NCBI RefSeq assembly: GCF_949987535.1
Contig: NW_026646029.1
Location: forward strand, 434,001 to 498,000
DNA length: 64,000 nucleotides
Direction: 5' to 3'
Origin: Balaenoptera acutorostrata
Taxonomy: Eukaryota; Chordata; Mammalia; Artiodactyla; Balaenopteridae
This document shows, in pieces, positions 52,764-63,323 of the stretch. Each line of letters begins with the position of its first letter. Position 1 is the stretch's first letter. Below the pieces are notes generated by a model, which was not told the DNA's origin, did no database searches, and was given only the letters and a program-made list of their open reading frames with translations. The position numbers and the translations under genes were made by a program.

Positions 52764-54523
52764 TTGGCCAAAAAGGGCGTATGCGTTTTTTCCTGAATAT
52801 ATTCAGGAAAAAACGCATACGCCCTTTTTGGCCAAGGGCATCATTGTCCACGTTTTGCCGCTTTTCATGTGCTTTCAAGGCGATTCGAATCTACCTCCTG
52901 AAATCTGTTTCCTGCAATTCTGCCTTGCTTTCAAAGCCTCTTCGTTGCCTTCCCTCAATATATTTGTGGACGAGAGTTATCATTTATAACTCTGCAGGTT
53001 TGTGAATTGCAGTGCGCCTGCGCTCCATTTTTCCAGTCGCTGCTTTGGGAGCTGGCCGCAAAAGTGCAGGATTGCTTCAGGCCCTCTTCTGGTTCTGGGG
53101 GGCAGGCTGAGCTTGTGGTTAATTCTTCTTCCTGATGGGAAAATAGAGTGACCTGTGCCTGTCCCAACCCCTAGAGCTAGTCTCTCATTGGTTCCCCCTC
53201 TTCCCGTTCATCCTCAGGACAAATTGCAACCTGTACGGAACAGGAGGTTAAAGGTGCTGATTCTCCAAGGAGGGAGATGGCTAGTAAAGCGGCTGGAATG
53301 GCGAACCCGAGCACAAGGAGATGAGAAATGAGGTACGTTTTAGAAACCTTTCCCGATCACACGGTGTACCATCTTCTGGGTTTCTCATGCATGTTTTCGA
53401 CGTAGGAAGATGCCCTTGAAGCTGGTGATTTGGGACCCATGGGATGGGTACCATGCAGTATTATTTTAAAGGGTCTGCATTGGCTCACGCAACCTCACCA
53501 AACCTCTCAGCCCCAAGAGTGTCCACCCTTATGTCTCAATCAGCTGTGGGTCTAGATATGGTTAATCCAGGTTGCATCACAGCCCCTGAACGAATTTTGT
53601 AAGACTTTCTCTCTCTTTCACTGTCTTTGTTTCACGGGTTTTGAAAAGTATCTTATTTTTATAATGGGGTTTAGCTGCTTTTCACGGCTGTGTTTATGCC
53701 GCTTTACACCCCCTTGACTCACTTACAGAGAGATATCAATACATAGGTTTGAAGATTCTTACTAGTCAGATATATTCTTGTGCGGTGAATAGGGGGTGTT
53801 GAGGCCAGTTCACTGAGCAAGGAGTAGGTCTTGGCTACTACATATTGGGTTTATGGAACGGTATCTGAGCTAATTTGAAACCCTTGTTTTATGCATCACC
53901 CCACCTCACCTTTCCCGTTAAGCAGCCATAGTGTGTTTTCTGAACGTGTGACTCTGTTCTGTTTTGTAATTCAGTTCAAGTGTAGCGGTTTTTACATTCC
54001 CTCTTTAAGTGATATCTTATGATAAGTGTCTTTTTCTGTGTGACTTATTTCACTTAGAATCGTCCTACCGAAATCCACTCATTGTGGTGCTACTAGCCTT
54101 ATGACGTGGATTTCATGGCTGAGTGATATTCCATTGTACATGAGGACCACAACTTCTTTATCCACTTTTCTCCTTCCTAGGATATTTAAGGTGTAATGAA
54201 GTGGGGGTTCTTGTCAACAGAGCAGCCCTAAACTTTGGGGTGCCTGTGTCTTGCTGATTTTTAGTTTTCCCAATTTATACGCCCATGAGTTGAAGTGCCC
54301 TATGCTCTCCAAGCTGTGTTTTTTAGTTGTTTCAGGACACACCGTACACTTCTCCAGAGTGGCTGTTGGCAATTTACATCCCGCCCATCAGCGTAGCAAG
54401 GCTCCCATTTCTCCATGGCCGGTCCTGCATTTCTGGTTTGGACACTTTTTTCCGCATGGCCCTTTTGCCCGCTGGGAAGCGAGACTTCTTTGGAGCGCTG
54501 ATTTGCCTTTCCAGGTTGCTTGG
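52764..54523. repeat. Satellite unit 30 (type H, perfect palindrome, copy of unit 18)
   Basis: The palindrome 52764-52835 has no mismatch. CGCTGCTTTGG is shared with unit 18. The base at 52739, just upstream, is T where unit 18's partner position 31621 has A. Confidence 0.97.
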
Positions 54524-56283
54524 TTGGCCAAAAAGGGCGTATGCGTTTTTTCCTGAATATATTCAGGAAAAAACGCATACGTCCTTTTTGGCCAAGGGCA
54601 TCATTGTCCCCGTTTTGCCGCTTTTCATGTGCTTTCAAGGCGATTCGAATCTACCTCCTGAAATCTGTTTCCTGCAATTCTGCCTTGCTTTCAAAGCCTC
54701 TTCGTTGCCTTCCCTCAATATATTTGTGGACGAGAGTTATCATTTATAACTCTGCAGGTTTGTGAATTGCAGTGCCCCTGAGCTCCATTTTTCCAGTCGC
54801 TTTTCTGGGAGCTGGCCGCAAAAGTGCAGGATTGCTTCAGGCCCTCTTCTGGTTCTGGGGGGCAGGCTGAGCTTGTGGTTAATTCTTCTTCCTGATGGGA
54901 AAATAGAGTGACCTGTGCCTGTCCCAACCCCTAGAGCTAGTCTCTCATTGGTTCCCCCTCTTCCCGTTCATCCTCAGGACAAATTGCAACCTGTACGGAA
55001 CAGGAGGTTAAAGGTGATGATTCTCCAAGGAGGGAGATGGCTAGTAAAGCGGCTGGAATGGCGAACCCGAGCACAAGGAGATGAGAAATGAGGTGCGTTT
55101 TAGAAACCTTTCCCGATCACACGGTGTACCATCTTCTGGGTTTCTCATGCATGTTTTCGACGTAGGAAGATGCCCTTGAAGCTGGTGATTTGGGACCCAT
55201 GGGATGGGTACCATGCAGTATTATTTTAAAGGGTCTGCATTGGCTCACGCAACCTCACCAAACCTCTCAGCCCCAAGAGTGTCCACCCTTATGTCTCAAT
55301 CAGCTGTGGGTCTAGATATGGTCAATCCAGGTTGCATCACAGCCCCTGAACGAATTTTGTAAGACTTTCTCTCTCTTTCACTGTCTTTGTTTCACGGGTT
55401 TTGAAAAGTATCTTATTTTTATAATGGGGTTTAGCTGCTTTTCACGGCTGTGTTTATGCCGCTTTACACCCCCTTGACTCACTTACAGAGAGATATCAAT
55501 ACATAGGTTTGAAGATTCTTACTAGTCAGATATATTCTTGTGCGGTGAATAGGGGGTGTTGAGGCCAGTTCACTGAGCAAGGAGTAGGTCTTGGCTACTA
55601 CATATTGGGTTTATGGAACGGTATCTGAGCTAATTTGAAACCCTTGTTTTATGCATCACCCCACCTCACCTTTCCCGTTCAGCAGCCATAGTGTGTTTTC
55701 TGAACGTGTGACTCTGTTCTGTTTTGTAATTCAGTTCAAGTGTAGCGGTTTTTACATTCCCTCTATAAGTGATATCTTATGATAAGTGTCTTTTTCTGTG
55801 TGACTTATTTCACTTAGAATCGTCGTACCTAAATCCACTCATCGTGCTGCTACTAGCCTTATGACGTGGATTTCATGGCTGAGTGATATTCCATTGTACA
55901 TGAGGACCACAACTTCGTTATCCACTTTTCTCTTTCCTAGGATATTTAAGGTGTAATGAAGTGGAGGTTCTTGTCAACAGAGCAGCCCTAAACTTTGGGG
56001 TGCCTGTGTCTTACTGATTTTTAGTTTTCCCAATTTATACGCCCATGCGTGGAAGTGCCCTATGCTCTCCAAGCTGTGTTTTTTAGATGTTTCAGGACAC
56101 ACCGTACACTTCTCCAGAGTGGCTGTTGGCAATTTACATCCCGCCCATCAGCGTAGCAAGGCTCCCATTTCTCCATGGCCGGTCCTGCATTTCTGGTTTT
56201 GACACGTTTTTCCGCATGGCCCTTTTGCCCGCTGGGAAGCGAGACTTCTTTGGAGCGCTGATTTGCCTTTCCAGGTTGCTTGG
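54524..56283. repeat. Satellite unit 31 (type E, copy of unit 19)
   Basis: The palindrome 54524-54595 has the ACGTCC mismatch. GGTGATGATTC and GTGGAGGTTC match unit 19 only. A private CTTACTGATTT lies near 56011. Confidence 0.97.
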
Positions 56284-58043
56284 TTGGCCAAAAAGGGCGT
56301 ATGCGTTTTTTCCTGAATATATTCAGGAAAAAACGCATACGCCCTTTTTGGCCAAGGGCATCATTGTCCACGTTTTGCCGCTTTTCATGTGCTTTCAAGG
56401 CGATTCGAATCTACCTCCTGAAATCTGTTTCCTGCAATTCTGCCTTGCTTTCAAAGCCTCTTCGTTGCCTTCCCTCAATATATTTGTGGGCGAGAGTTAT
56501 CATTTATAACTCTGCAGGTTTGTGAATTGCAGTGCCCCTGAGCTCCATTTTTCCAGTCGCTTTTTTGGGAGCTGGCCGCAAAAGTGCAGGATTGCTTCAG
56601 GCCCTCTTCTGGTTCTGGGGGGCAGGCTGAGCTTGTGGTTAATTCTTCTTCCTGATGGGAAAATAGAGTGACCTGTGCCTGTCCCAACCCCTAGAGCTAG
56701 TCTCTCATTGGTTCCCCCTCTTCCCGTTTATCCTCAGGACAAATTGCAACCTGTACGGAACAGGAGGTTAAAGGTGCTGATTCTCCAAGGAGGGAGATGG
56801 CTAGTAAAGCGGCTGGAATGGCGAACCCGAGCCCAAGGAGATGAGAAATGAGGTACGTTTTAGAAACCTTTCCCGATCACACGGTGTACCATCTTCTGGT
56901 TTTCTCATGCATGTTTTCGACGTAGGAAGATGCCCTTGAACCTGGAGATTTGGGACCCATGGGATGGGTACCATGCAGTATTACTTTAAAGGGTCTGCGT
57001 TGGCTCACGCAACCTCACCAAACCTCTCAGCCCCAAGAGTGTCCACCCTTATGTCTCAATCAGCTGTGGGTCTAGATATGGTCAATCCAGGTTGCATCAC
57101 AGCCCCTGAACGAATTTTGTAAGAATTTCTCTCTCTTTCACTGTCTTTGTTTCACGGGTTTTGAAAAGTATTTTATTTTTATAATGGGGTTTAGCTGCTT
57201 TTCACGGCCGTGTTTATGCCGCTTTACACCCACTTGACTCACTTACAGAGAGATATCAATACATAGGTTTGAAGATTCTTACTAGTCAGATATATTCTTG
57301 TGCGGTGAATAGGGGGTGTTGAGGCCAGTTCACTGAGCAAGGAGTAGGTCTTGTCTACTACATATTGGGTTTATGGAACGGTATCTGAGATAATTTGAAA
57401 CCCTTGTTTTATGCATCACCCCACCTCACCTTTCCCGTTCAGCAGCTATAGTGTGTTTTCTGAACGTGTAACTCTGTTCTGTTTTGTAATTCAGTTCAAG
57501 TGTAGCGGTTTTTACATTCCCTCTTTAAGTGATATCTTATGATAAGTGTCTTTTTCTGTGTGACTTATTTCACTTCGAATCGTCCTACCGAAATCCACTC
57601 ATTGTGGTGCTACTAGCCTTATGACGTGGATTTCATGGCTGAGTGATATTCCATTGTACATGAGGACCACAACTTCTTTATCCACTTTTCTCCTTCCTAG
57701 GATATTTAAGGTGTAATGAAGTGGGGGTTCTTGTCAACAGAGCAGCCCTAAACTTTGGGGTGCCTGTGTCTTGCTGATTTTTAGTTTTCCCAATTTATAC
57801 GCCCATGAGTTGAAGTGCCCTATGCTCTCCAAGCTGTGTTTTTTAGTTGTTTCAGGACACACCGTACACTTCTCCAGAGTGGCTGTTGGCAATTTACATC
57901 CCGCCCATCAGCGTAGCAAGGCTCCCATTTCTCCATGGCCGGTCCTGCATTTCTGGTTTGGACACTTTTTTCCGCATGGCCCTTTTGCCCGCTGGGAAGC
58001 GAGACTTCTTTGGAGCGCTGATTTGCCTTTCCAGGTTGCTTGG
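56284..58043. repeat. Satellite unit 32 (type F, perfect palindrome, copy of unit 20)
   Basis: The palindrome 56284-56355 has no mismatch. GAGATAATTTG ties it to unit 20. Private: CACCCACTTGAC near 57227 and CACTTCGAATCG near 57571. At 57757 it has the common G where unit 20 has A (36639). Confidence 0.97.
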
Positions 58044-59803
58044 TTGGCCAAAAAGGGCGTATGCGTTTTTTCCTGAATATATTCAGGAAAAAACGCATAC
58101 GTCCTTTTTGGCCAAGGGCATCATTGTCCCCGTTTTGCCGCTTTTCATGTGCTTTCAAGGCGATTCGAATCTACCTCCTGAAATCTGTTTCCTGCAATTC
58201 TGCCTTGCTTTCAAAGCCTCTTCGTTGCCTTCCCTCAATATATTTGTGGACGAGAGTTATCATTTATAACTCTGCAGGTTTGTGAATTGCAGTGCCCCTG
58301 AGCTCCATTTTTCCAGTCGCTTTTCTGGGAGCTGGCCGCAAAAGTGCAGGATTGCTTCAGGCCCTCTTCTGGTTCTGGGGGGCAGGCTGAGCTTGTGGTT
58401 AATTCTTCTTCCTGATGGGAAAATAGAGTGACCTGTGCCTGTCCCAACCCCTAGAGCTAGTCTCTCATTGGTTCCCCCTTTTCCCGTTCATCCTCAGGAC
58501 AAATTGCAACCTGTACGGAACAGGAGGTTAAAGGTGCTGATTCTCCAAGGAGGGAAATGGCTAGTAAAGCGGCTGGAATGGCGAACCCGAGCACAAGGAG
58601 ATGAGAAATGAGGTGCGTTTTAGAAACCTTTCCCGATCACACGGTGTACCATCTTCTGGGTTTCTCATGCATGTTTTCGACGTAGGAAGATGCCCTTGAA
58701 GCTGGTGATTTGGGACCCATGGGATGGGTACCATGCAGTATTATTTTAAAGGGTCTGCATTGGCTCACGCAACCTCACCAAACCTCTCAGCCCCAAGAGT
58801 GTCCACCCTTATGTCTCAATCAGCTGTGGGTCTAGATATGGTCAATCCAGGTTGCATCACAGCCCCTGAACGAATTTTGTAAGACTTTCTCTCTCTTTCA
58901 CTGTCTTTGTTTCACGGGTTTTGAAAAGTATCTTATTTTTATAATGGGGTTTAGCTGCTTTTCACGGCTGTGTTTATGCCGCTTTACACCCCCTTGACTC
59001 ACTTACAGAGAGATATCAATACATAGGTTTGAAGATTCTTACTAGTCAGATATATTCTTGTGCGGTGAATAGGGGGTGTTGAGGCCAGTTCACTGAGCAA
59101 GGAGTAGGTCTTGGCTACTACATATTGGGTTTATGGAACGGTATCTGAGCTAATTTGAAACCCTTGTTTTATGCATCACCCCACCTCACCTTTCCCGTTC
59201 AGCAGCCATAGTGTGTTTTCTGAACGTGTGACTCTGTTCTGTTTTGTAATTCAGTTCAATTGTAGCGGTTTTTACATTCCCTCTATAAGTGATATCTTAT
59301 GATAAGTGTCTTTTTCTGTGTGACTTATTTCACTTAGAATCGTCGTACCTAAATCCACTCATCGTGCTGCTACTAGCCTTATGACGTGGATTTCATGGCT
59401 GAGTGATATTCCATTGTACATGAGGACCACAACTTCGTTATCCACTTTTCTCTTTCCTAGGATATTTAAGGTGTAATGAAGTGGGGGTTCTTGTCAACAG
59501 AGCAGCCCTAAACTTTGGGGTGCCTGTGTCTTGCTGATTTTTAGTTTTCCCAATTTATACGCCCATGCGTGGAAGTGCCCTATGCTCTCCAAGCTGTGTT
59601 TTTTAGATGTTTCAGGACACACCGTACACTTCTCCAGAGTGGCTGTTGGCAATTTACATCCCGCCCATCAGCGTAGCAAGGCTCCCATTTCTCCATGGCC
59701 GGTCCTGCATTTCTGGTTTTGACACGTTTTTCCGCATGGCCCTTTTGCCCGCTGGGAAGCGAGACTTCTTTGGAGCGCTGATTTGCCTTTCCAGGTTGCT
59801 TGG
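58044..59803. repeat. Satellite unit 33 (type E, copy of unit 21 only in its first part)
   Basis: The palindrome 58044-58115 has the ACGTCC mismatch. It matches unit 21 up to about 58,540, then follows the unit 19/31 pattern instead. Private: CCCCTTTTCCCG near 58475, GGGAAATGG near 58552 and CAATTGTAGCGG near 59258. Confidence 0.97.
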
Positions 59804-61563
59804 TTGGCCAAAAAGGGCGTATGCGTTTTTTCCTGAATATATTCAGGAAAAAACGCATACGCCCTTTTTGGCCAAGGGCATCATTGTCCACGTTTTGCCG
59901 CTTTTCATGTGCTTTCAAGGCGATTCGAATCTACCTCCTGAAATCTGTTTCCTGCAATTCTGCCTTGCTTTCAAAGCCTCTTCGTTGCCTTCCCTCAATA
60001 TATTTGTGGGCGAGAGTTATCATTTATAACTCTGCAGGTTTGTGAATTGCAGTGCCCCTGAGCTCCATTTTTCCAGTCGCTTTTTTGGGAGCTGGCCGCA
60101 AAAGTGCAGGATTGCTTCAGGCCCTCTTCTGGTTCTGGGGGGCAGGCTGAGCTTGTGGTTAATTCTTCTTCCTGATGGGAAAATAGAGTGACCTGTGCCT
60201 GTCCCAACCCCTAGAGCTAGTCTCTCATTGGTTCCCCCTCTTCCCGTTTATCCTCAGGACAAATTGCAACCTGTACGGAACAGGAGGTTAAAGGTGCTGA
60301 TTCTCCAAGGAGGGAGATGGCTAGTAAAGCGGCTGGAATGGCGAACCCGAGCCCAAGGAGATGAGAAATGAGGTACGTTTTAGAAACCTTTCCCGATCAC
60401 ACGGTGTACCATCTTCTGGTTTTCTCATGCATGTTTTCGACGTAGGAAGATGCCCTTGAACCTGGAGATTTGGGACCCATGGGATGGGTACCATGCAGTA
60501 TTACTTTAAAGGGTCTGCGTTGGCTCACGCAACCTCACCAAACCTCTCAGCCCCAAGAGTGTCCACCCTTATGTCTCAATCAGCTGTGGGTCTAGATATG
60601 GTCAATCCAGGTTGCATGACAGCCCCTGAACGAATTTTGTAAGAATTTCTCTCTCTTTCACTGTCTTTGTTTCACGGGTTTTGAAAAGTATTTTATTTTT
60701 ATAATGGGGTTTAGCTGCTTTTCACGGCCGTGTTTATGCCGCTTTACACCCCCTTGACTCACTTACAGAGAGATATCAATACATAGGTTTGAAGATTCTT
60801 ACTAGTCAGATATATTCTTGTGCGGTGAATAGGGGGTGTTGAGGCCAGTTCACTGAGCAAGGAGTAGGTCTTGTCTACTACATATTGGGTTTATGGAACG
60901 GTATCTGAGCTAATTTGAAACCCTTGTTTTATGCATCACCCCACCTCACCTTTCCCGTTCAGCAGCTATAGTGTGTTTTCTGAACGTGTAACTCTGTTCT
61001 GTTTTGTAATTCAGTTCAAGTGTAGCGGTTTTTACATTCCCTCTATAAGTGATATCTTATGATAAGTGTCTTTTTCTGTGTGACTTATTTCACTTAGAAT
61101 CGTCGTACCTAAATCCACTCATCGTGCTGCTACTAGCCTTATGACGTGGATTTCATGGCTGAGTGATATTCCATTGTACATGAGGACCACAACTTCGTTA
61201 TCCACTTTTCTCTTTCCTAGGATATTTAAGGTGTAATGAAGTGGGGGTTCTTGTCAACAGAGCAGCCCTAAACTTTGGGGTGCCTGTGTCTTGCTGATTT
61301 TTAATTTTCCCAATTTATACGCCCATGAGTGGAAGGGCCCTAGGCTCTCCAAGCTGTGTTTTTTAGATGTTTCAGGACACACCGTACACTTCTCCAGAGT
61401 GGCTGTTGGCAATTTACATCCCGCCCATCAGCGTAGCAAGGCTCCCATTTCTCCATGGCCGGTCCTGCATTTCTGGTTTGGACACATTTTTCCGCATGGC
61501 CCTTTTGCCCGCTGGGAAGCGAGACTTCTTTGGAGCGCTGATTTGCCTTTCCAGGTTGCTTGG
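59804..61563. repeat. Satellite unit 34 (type F, perfect palindrome)
   Basis: The palindrome 59804-59875 has no mismatch and is preceded by TTTTGACACG. It is close to units 20 and 32 (GTGTAACTCTG near 60985) but lacks their GAGATAATTTG. A private GCATGACAGCC lies near 60616. Confidence 0.97.
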
Positions 61564-61895
61564 TTGGCCAAAAAGGGCGTATGCGTTTTTTCCTGAATAT
61601 ATTCAGGAAAAAACGCATACGCCCTTTTTGGCCAAGGGCATCATTGTCCACGTTTTGCCGCTTTTCATGTGCTTTCAAGGCGATTCGAATCTACCTCCTG
61701 AAATCTGTTTCCTGCAATTCTGCCTTGCTTTCAAAGCCTCTTTGTTGCCTTCCCTCAATATATTTGTGGACGAGAGTTATCATTTACAACTCTGCAGGTT
61801 TGTGAATTGCAGTGCCCCTGCGCTCCATTTTTTCAGTCGCTTTTTTGGGAGCTGGCCGCAAAAGTGCAGGATTGCTTCAGGCCCTCTTCTGGTTC
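61032..61895 (-). pseudogene. Decayed L1 ORF2 C-terminus (reverse transcriptase protein tail), reference copy
   Basis: The functional protein is the L1 endonuclease and reverse transcriptase; only its C-terminal region is represented. The minus-strand codons at 61032-61094 read SEISHTEKDTYHKISLIEGM and then stop, close to the usual end of artiodactyl L1 ORF2. The codons at 61151-61174 read MEYHSAMK, matching the conserved MEYYxAIK stretch. The codons at 61370-61408 read QQPLWRSVRCVLK, matching the conserved QPLWKSVW region. The last two share a frame, while the first lies in another, so at least one frameshift separates them, and the palindrome at 61564-61635 interrupts the remainder. There is no catalytic domain and no possibility of function. 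Equivalent remnants lie in every unit. Confidence 0.82.
61564..61635. mobile_element. 72 bp perfect palindrome, probable mariner-derived miniature element (reference copy)
   Basis: Two 36 bp arms are exact reverse complements with no spacer. They start TTGGCCAAAAAGGGCG and meet at CCTGAATA/TATTCAGG. The outer part, GGTTGGCCAAAAAG followed by a CG-containing stretch and TTTTTTCC, resembles the terminal inverted repeat of mammalian mariner elements as I recall it from ruminant genomes (GGTTGGCCAAAAAGTTCG and onward). It sits inside L1 sequence: L1 similarity runs up to about 20 bp before it and resumes about 15-20 bp after it. In this region L1 normally reads TCTAATAATTAGTGATG, rich in the TA target that mariners use. 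No clean TA duplication remains. There is no room for a transposase, so it would be a two-arm deletion derivative. The palindrome is certain; the mariner origin is inference. Confidence 0.6.
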
Positions 61896-62450
61896 TGGGG
61901 GGCAGGCTGAGCTTGTGGTTAATTCTTCTTCCTGATGGGAAAATAGAGTGACCTGTGCCTGTCCCAACCCCTAGAGCTAGTCTCTCATTGGTTCCCCCTC
62001 TTCCCGTTTATCCTCAGGACAAATTGCAACCTGTATGGAACAGGAGGTTAAAGGTGCTGATTCTCCAAGGAGGGAGATGGCTAGTAAAGCGGCTGGAATG
62101 GCGAACCCGAGCCCAAGGAGATGAGAAATGAGGTGCGTTTTAGAAACCTTTCCCGATCACACGGTGTACCATCTTCTGGTTTTCTCATGCATGTTTTCGA
62201 CGTAGGAAGATGCCCTTGAACCTGGAGATTTGGGACCCATGGGATGGGTACCATGCAGTATTACTTTAAAGGGTCTGCGTTGGCTCACGCAACCTCACCA
62301 AACCTCTCAGCCACAAGAGTGTCCACCCTTATGTCTCAATCAGGTGTGGGTCTAGATATGGTCAATCCAGGTTGCATCACAGCCCCTGAACGAATTTTGT
62401 AAGAATTTCTCTCTCTTTCACTGTCTTTGTTTCACGGGTTTTGAAAAGTA
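61896..62450. other. Unassigned ~555 bp segment of the unit (reference copy)
   Basis: This is the part of the repeat between the fading ORF2-derived sequence and the next L1 poly(A) remnant at 62451. I recognise no gene, SINE, tRNA or L1 similarity in it. It contains a 9 bp-arm inverted repeat around 62232-62252 and a pyrimidine-rich stretch (TTTCTCTCTCTTTCACTG) near 62406. It may be the original target sequence into which the L1 inserted, or L1 too diverged to recognise by eye. The same segment lies in every unit, about 330-885 bp after the palindrome start. Confidence 0.6.
62232..62252. repeat. Short inverted repeat (ACCCAT-GGG-ATGGGT), reference copy
   Basis: ACCCAT at 62235-62240 pairs with ATGGGT at 62244-62249 across a GGG loop. 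The pairing extends outward with one mismatch to about nine positions. The KpnI site GGTACC overlaps the right arm at 62247-62252, and the motif is conserved in every unit I inspected. No function is known to me. A hairpin this small can occur by chance; it is notable only for lying within the unassigned segment and being repeated 36 times. Confidence 0.55.
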
Positions 62451-63323
62451 TTTTATTTTTATAATGGGGTTTAGCTGCTTTTCACGGCCGTGTTTATGCC
62501 GCTTTACACCCCCTTGACTCACTTACAGAGAGATATCAATACATAGGTTTGAAGATTCTTACTAGTCAGATATATTCTTCTGCGGTGAATAGGGGGTGTT
62601 GAGGCCAGTTCACTGAGCAAGGAGTAGGTCTTGTCTACTACATATTGGGTTTATGGAACGGTATCTGAGCTAATTTGAAACCCTTGTTTTATGCATCACC
62701 CCACCTCACCTTTCCCGTTCAGCAGCTATAGTGTGTTTTCTGAACGTGTGACTCTGTTCTGTTTTGTAATTCAGTTCAAGTGTAGCGGTTTTTACATTCC
62801 CTGTATAAGTGATATCTTATGATAAGTGTCTTTTTCTGTGTGACTTATTTCACTTAGAATCGTCGTACCTAAATCCACTCATCGTGCTGCTACTAGCCTT
62901 ATGACGTGGATTTCATGGCTGAGTGATATTCCATTGTACATGAGGACCACAACTTCGTTATCCACTTTTCTCTTTCCTAGGATATTTAAGGTGTAATGAA
63001 GTGGGGGTTCTTGTCAACAGAGCAGCCCTAAACTTTGGGGTGCCTGTGTCTTGCTGATTTTTAATTTTCCCAATTTATACGTCCATGAGTGGAAGTGCCC
63101 TATGCTCTCCAAGCTGTGTTTTTTAGATGTTTCAGGACACACCTTACACTTCTCCAGAGTGGCTGTTGGCAATTTACATCCCGCCCATCAGCGTAGCAAG
63201 GCTCCCATTTCTCCATGGCCGGTCCTGCATTTCTGGTTTGGACACTTTTTTCCGCATTGCCCTTTTGCCCGCTGGGAAGCGAGACTTCTTTGGAGCGCTG
63301 ATTTCCCTTTCCAGGTTGCTTGG

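Larger units (their letters stand above)
43660..58538. repeat. ~14.9 kb block, copy 2 of a long duplication (partner 22542-37420)
   Basis: This is the downstream copy. The 21,118 bp offset equals twelve units minus 2 bp, and the missing 2 bp are the two deletions in unit 22, which lies between the copies. Order and orientation are the same as in copy 1. Direction of copying cannot be told from the sequence alone. Confidence 0.88.
60691..61895 (-). mobile_element. LINE-1 3' end fragment, reference copy (present in every unit)
   Basis: Read on the minus strand, this is the 3' end of a cetartiodactyl-type L1. The T-rich run at 60691-60700 is the poly(A) remnant. It is followed by about 330 bp resembling the 3' UTR found in cow and whale L1s, then the end of ORF2. 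Recognisable stretches on the plus strand include GTGATATCTTATGATAAGTG, GGCTGAGTGATATTCCATTG and GAGTGGCTGTTGGCAATTTA, each close to the antisense L1 sequence. A 72 bp palindrome interrupts it at 61564-61635, after which L1 similarity resumes (CTTTTCATGTGC and onward) and fades near 61895. The match is from memory of L1 and is diverged, so the far end is approximate. The same segment recurs at ~1,760 bp steps through the array. Confidence 0.85.
61564..63323. repeat. Satellite unit 35 (type G, perfect palindrome)
   Basis: The palindrome 61564-61635 has no mismatch. CTGTATGG near 62031, GCCACAAG near 62310 and CCTGTATAAG near 62800 tie it to units 17 and 29. TTCTTCTGCGG near 62575 is private, and private changes become frequent in its last 270 bp. 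Confidence 0.97.

Noticed and set aside
59980..59996. CENP-B box-like sequence (CTTCGTTG)
   Set aside because: The first eight bases match the box, but the essential downstream A and CGGG positions do not. A second candidate, TTCGACGTAGG at 60436-60446, also lacks the CGGG. I see no full CENP-B box on either strand of the unit.
61564..61635. The palindrome as a transcription terminator or operator
   Set aside because: There is no gene beside it, and the T-run lies inside the stem rather than after it. Its origin is better explained as a transposon remnant.
61985..61990. CCAAT-box-like promoter element (reverse strand of CATTGG in the unassigned segment)
   Set aside because: A five-base motif is expected by chance, and no TATA box, initiator or transcript context supports a promoter.
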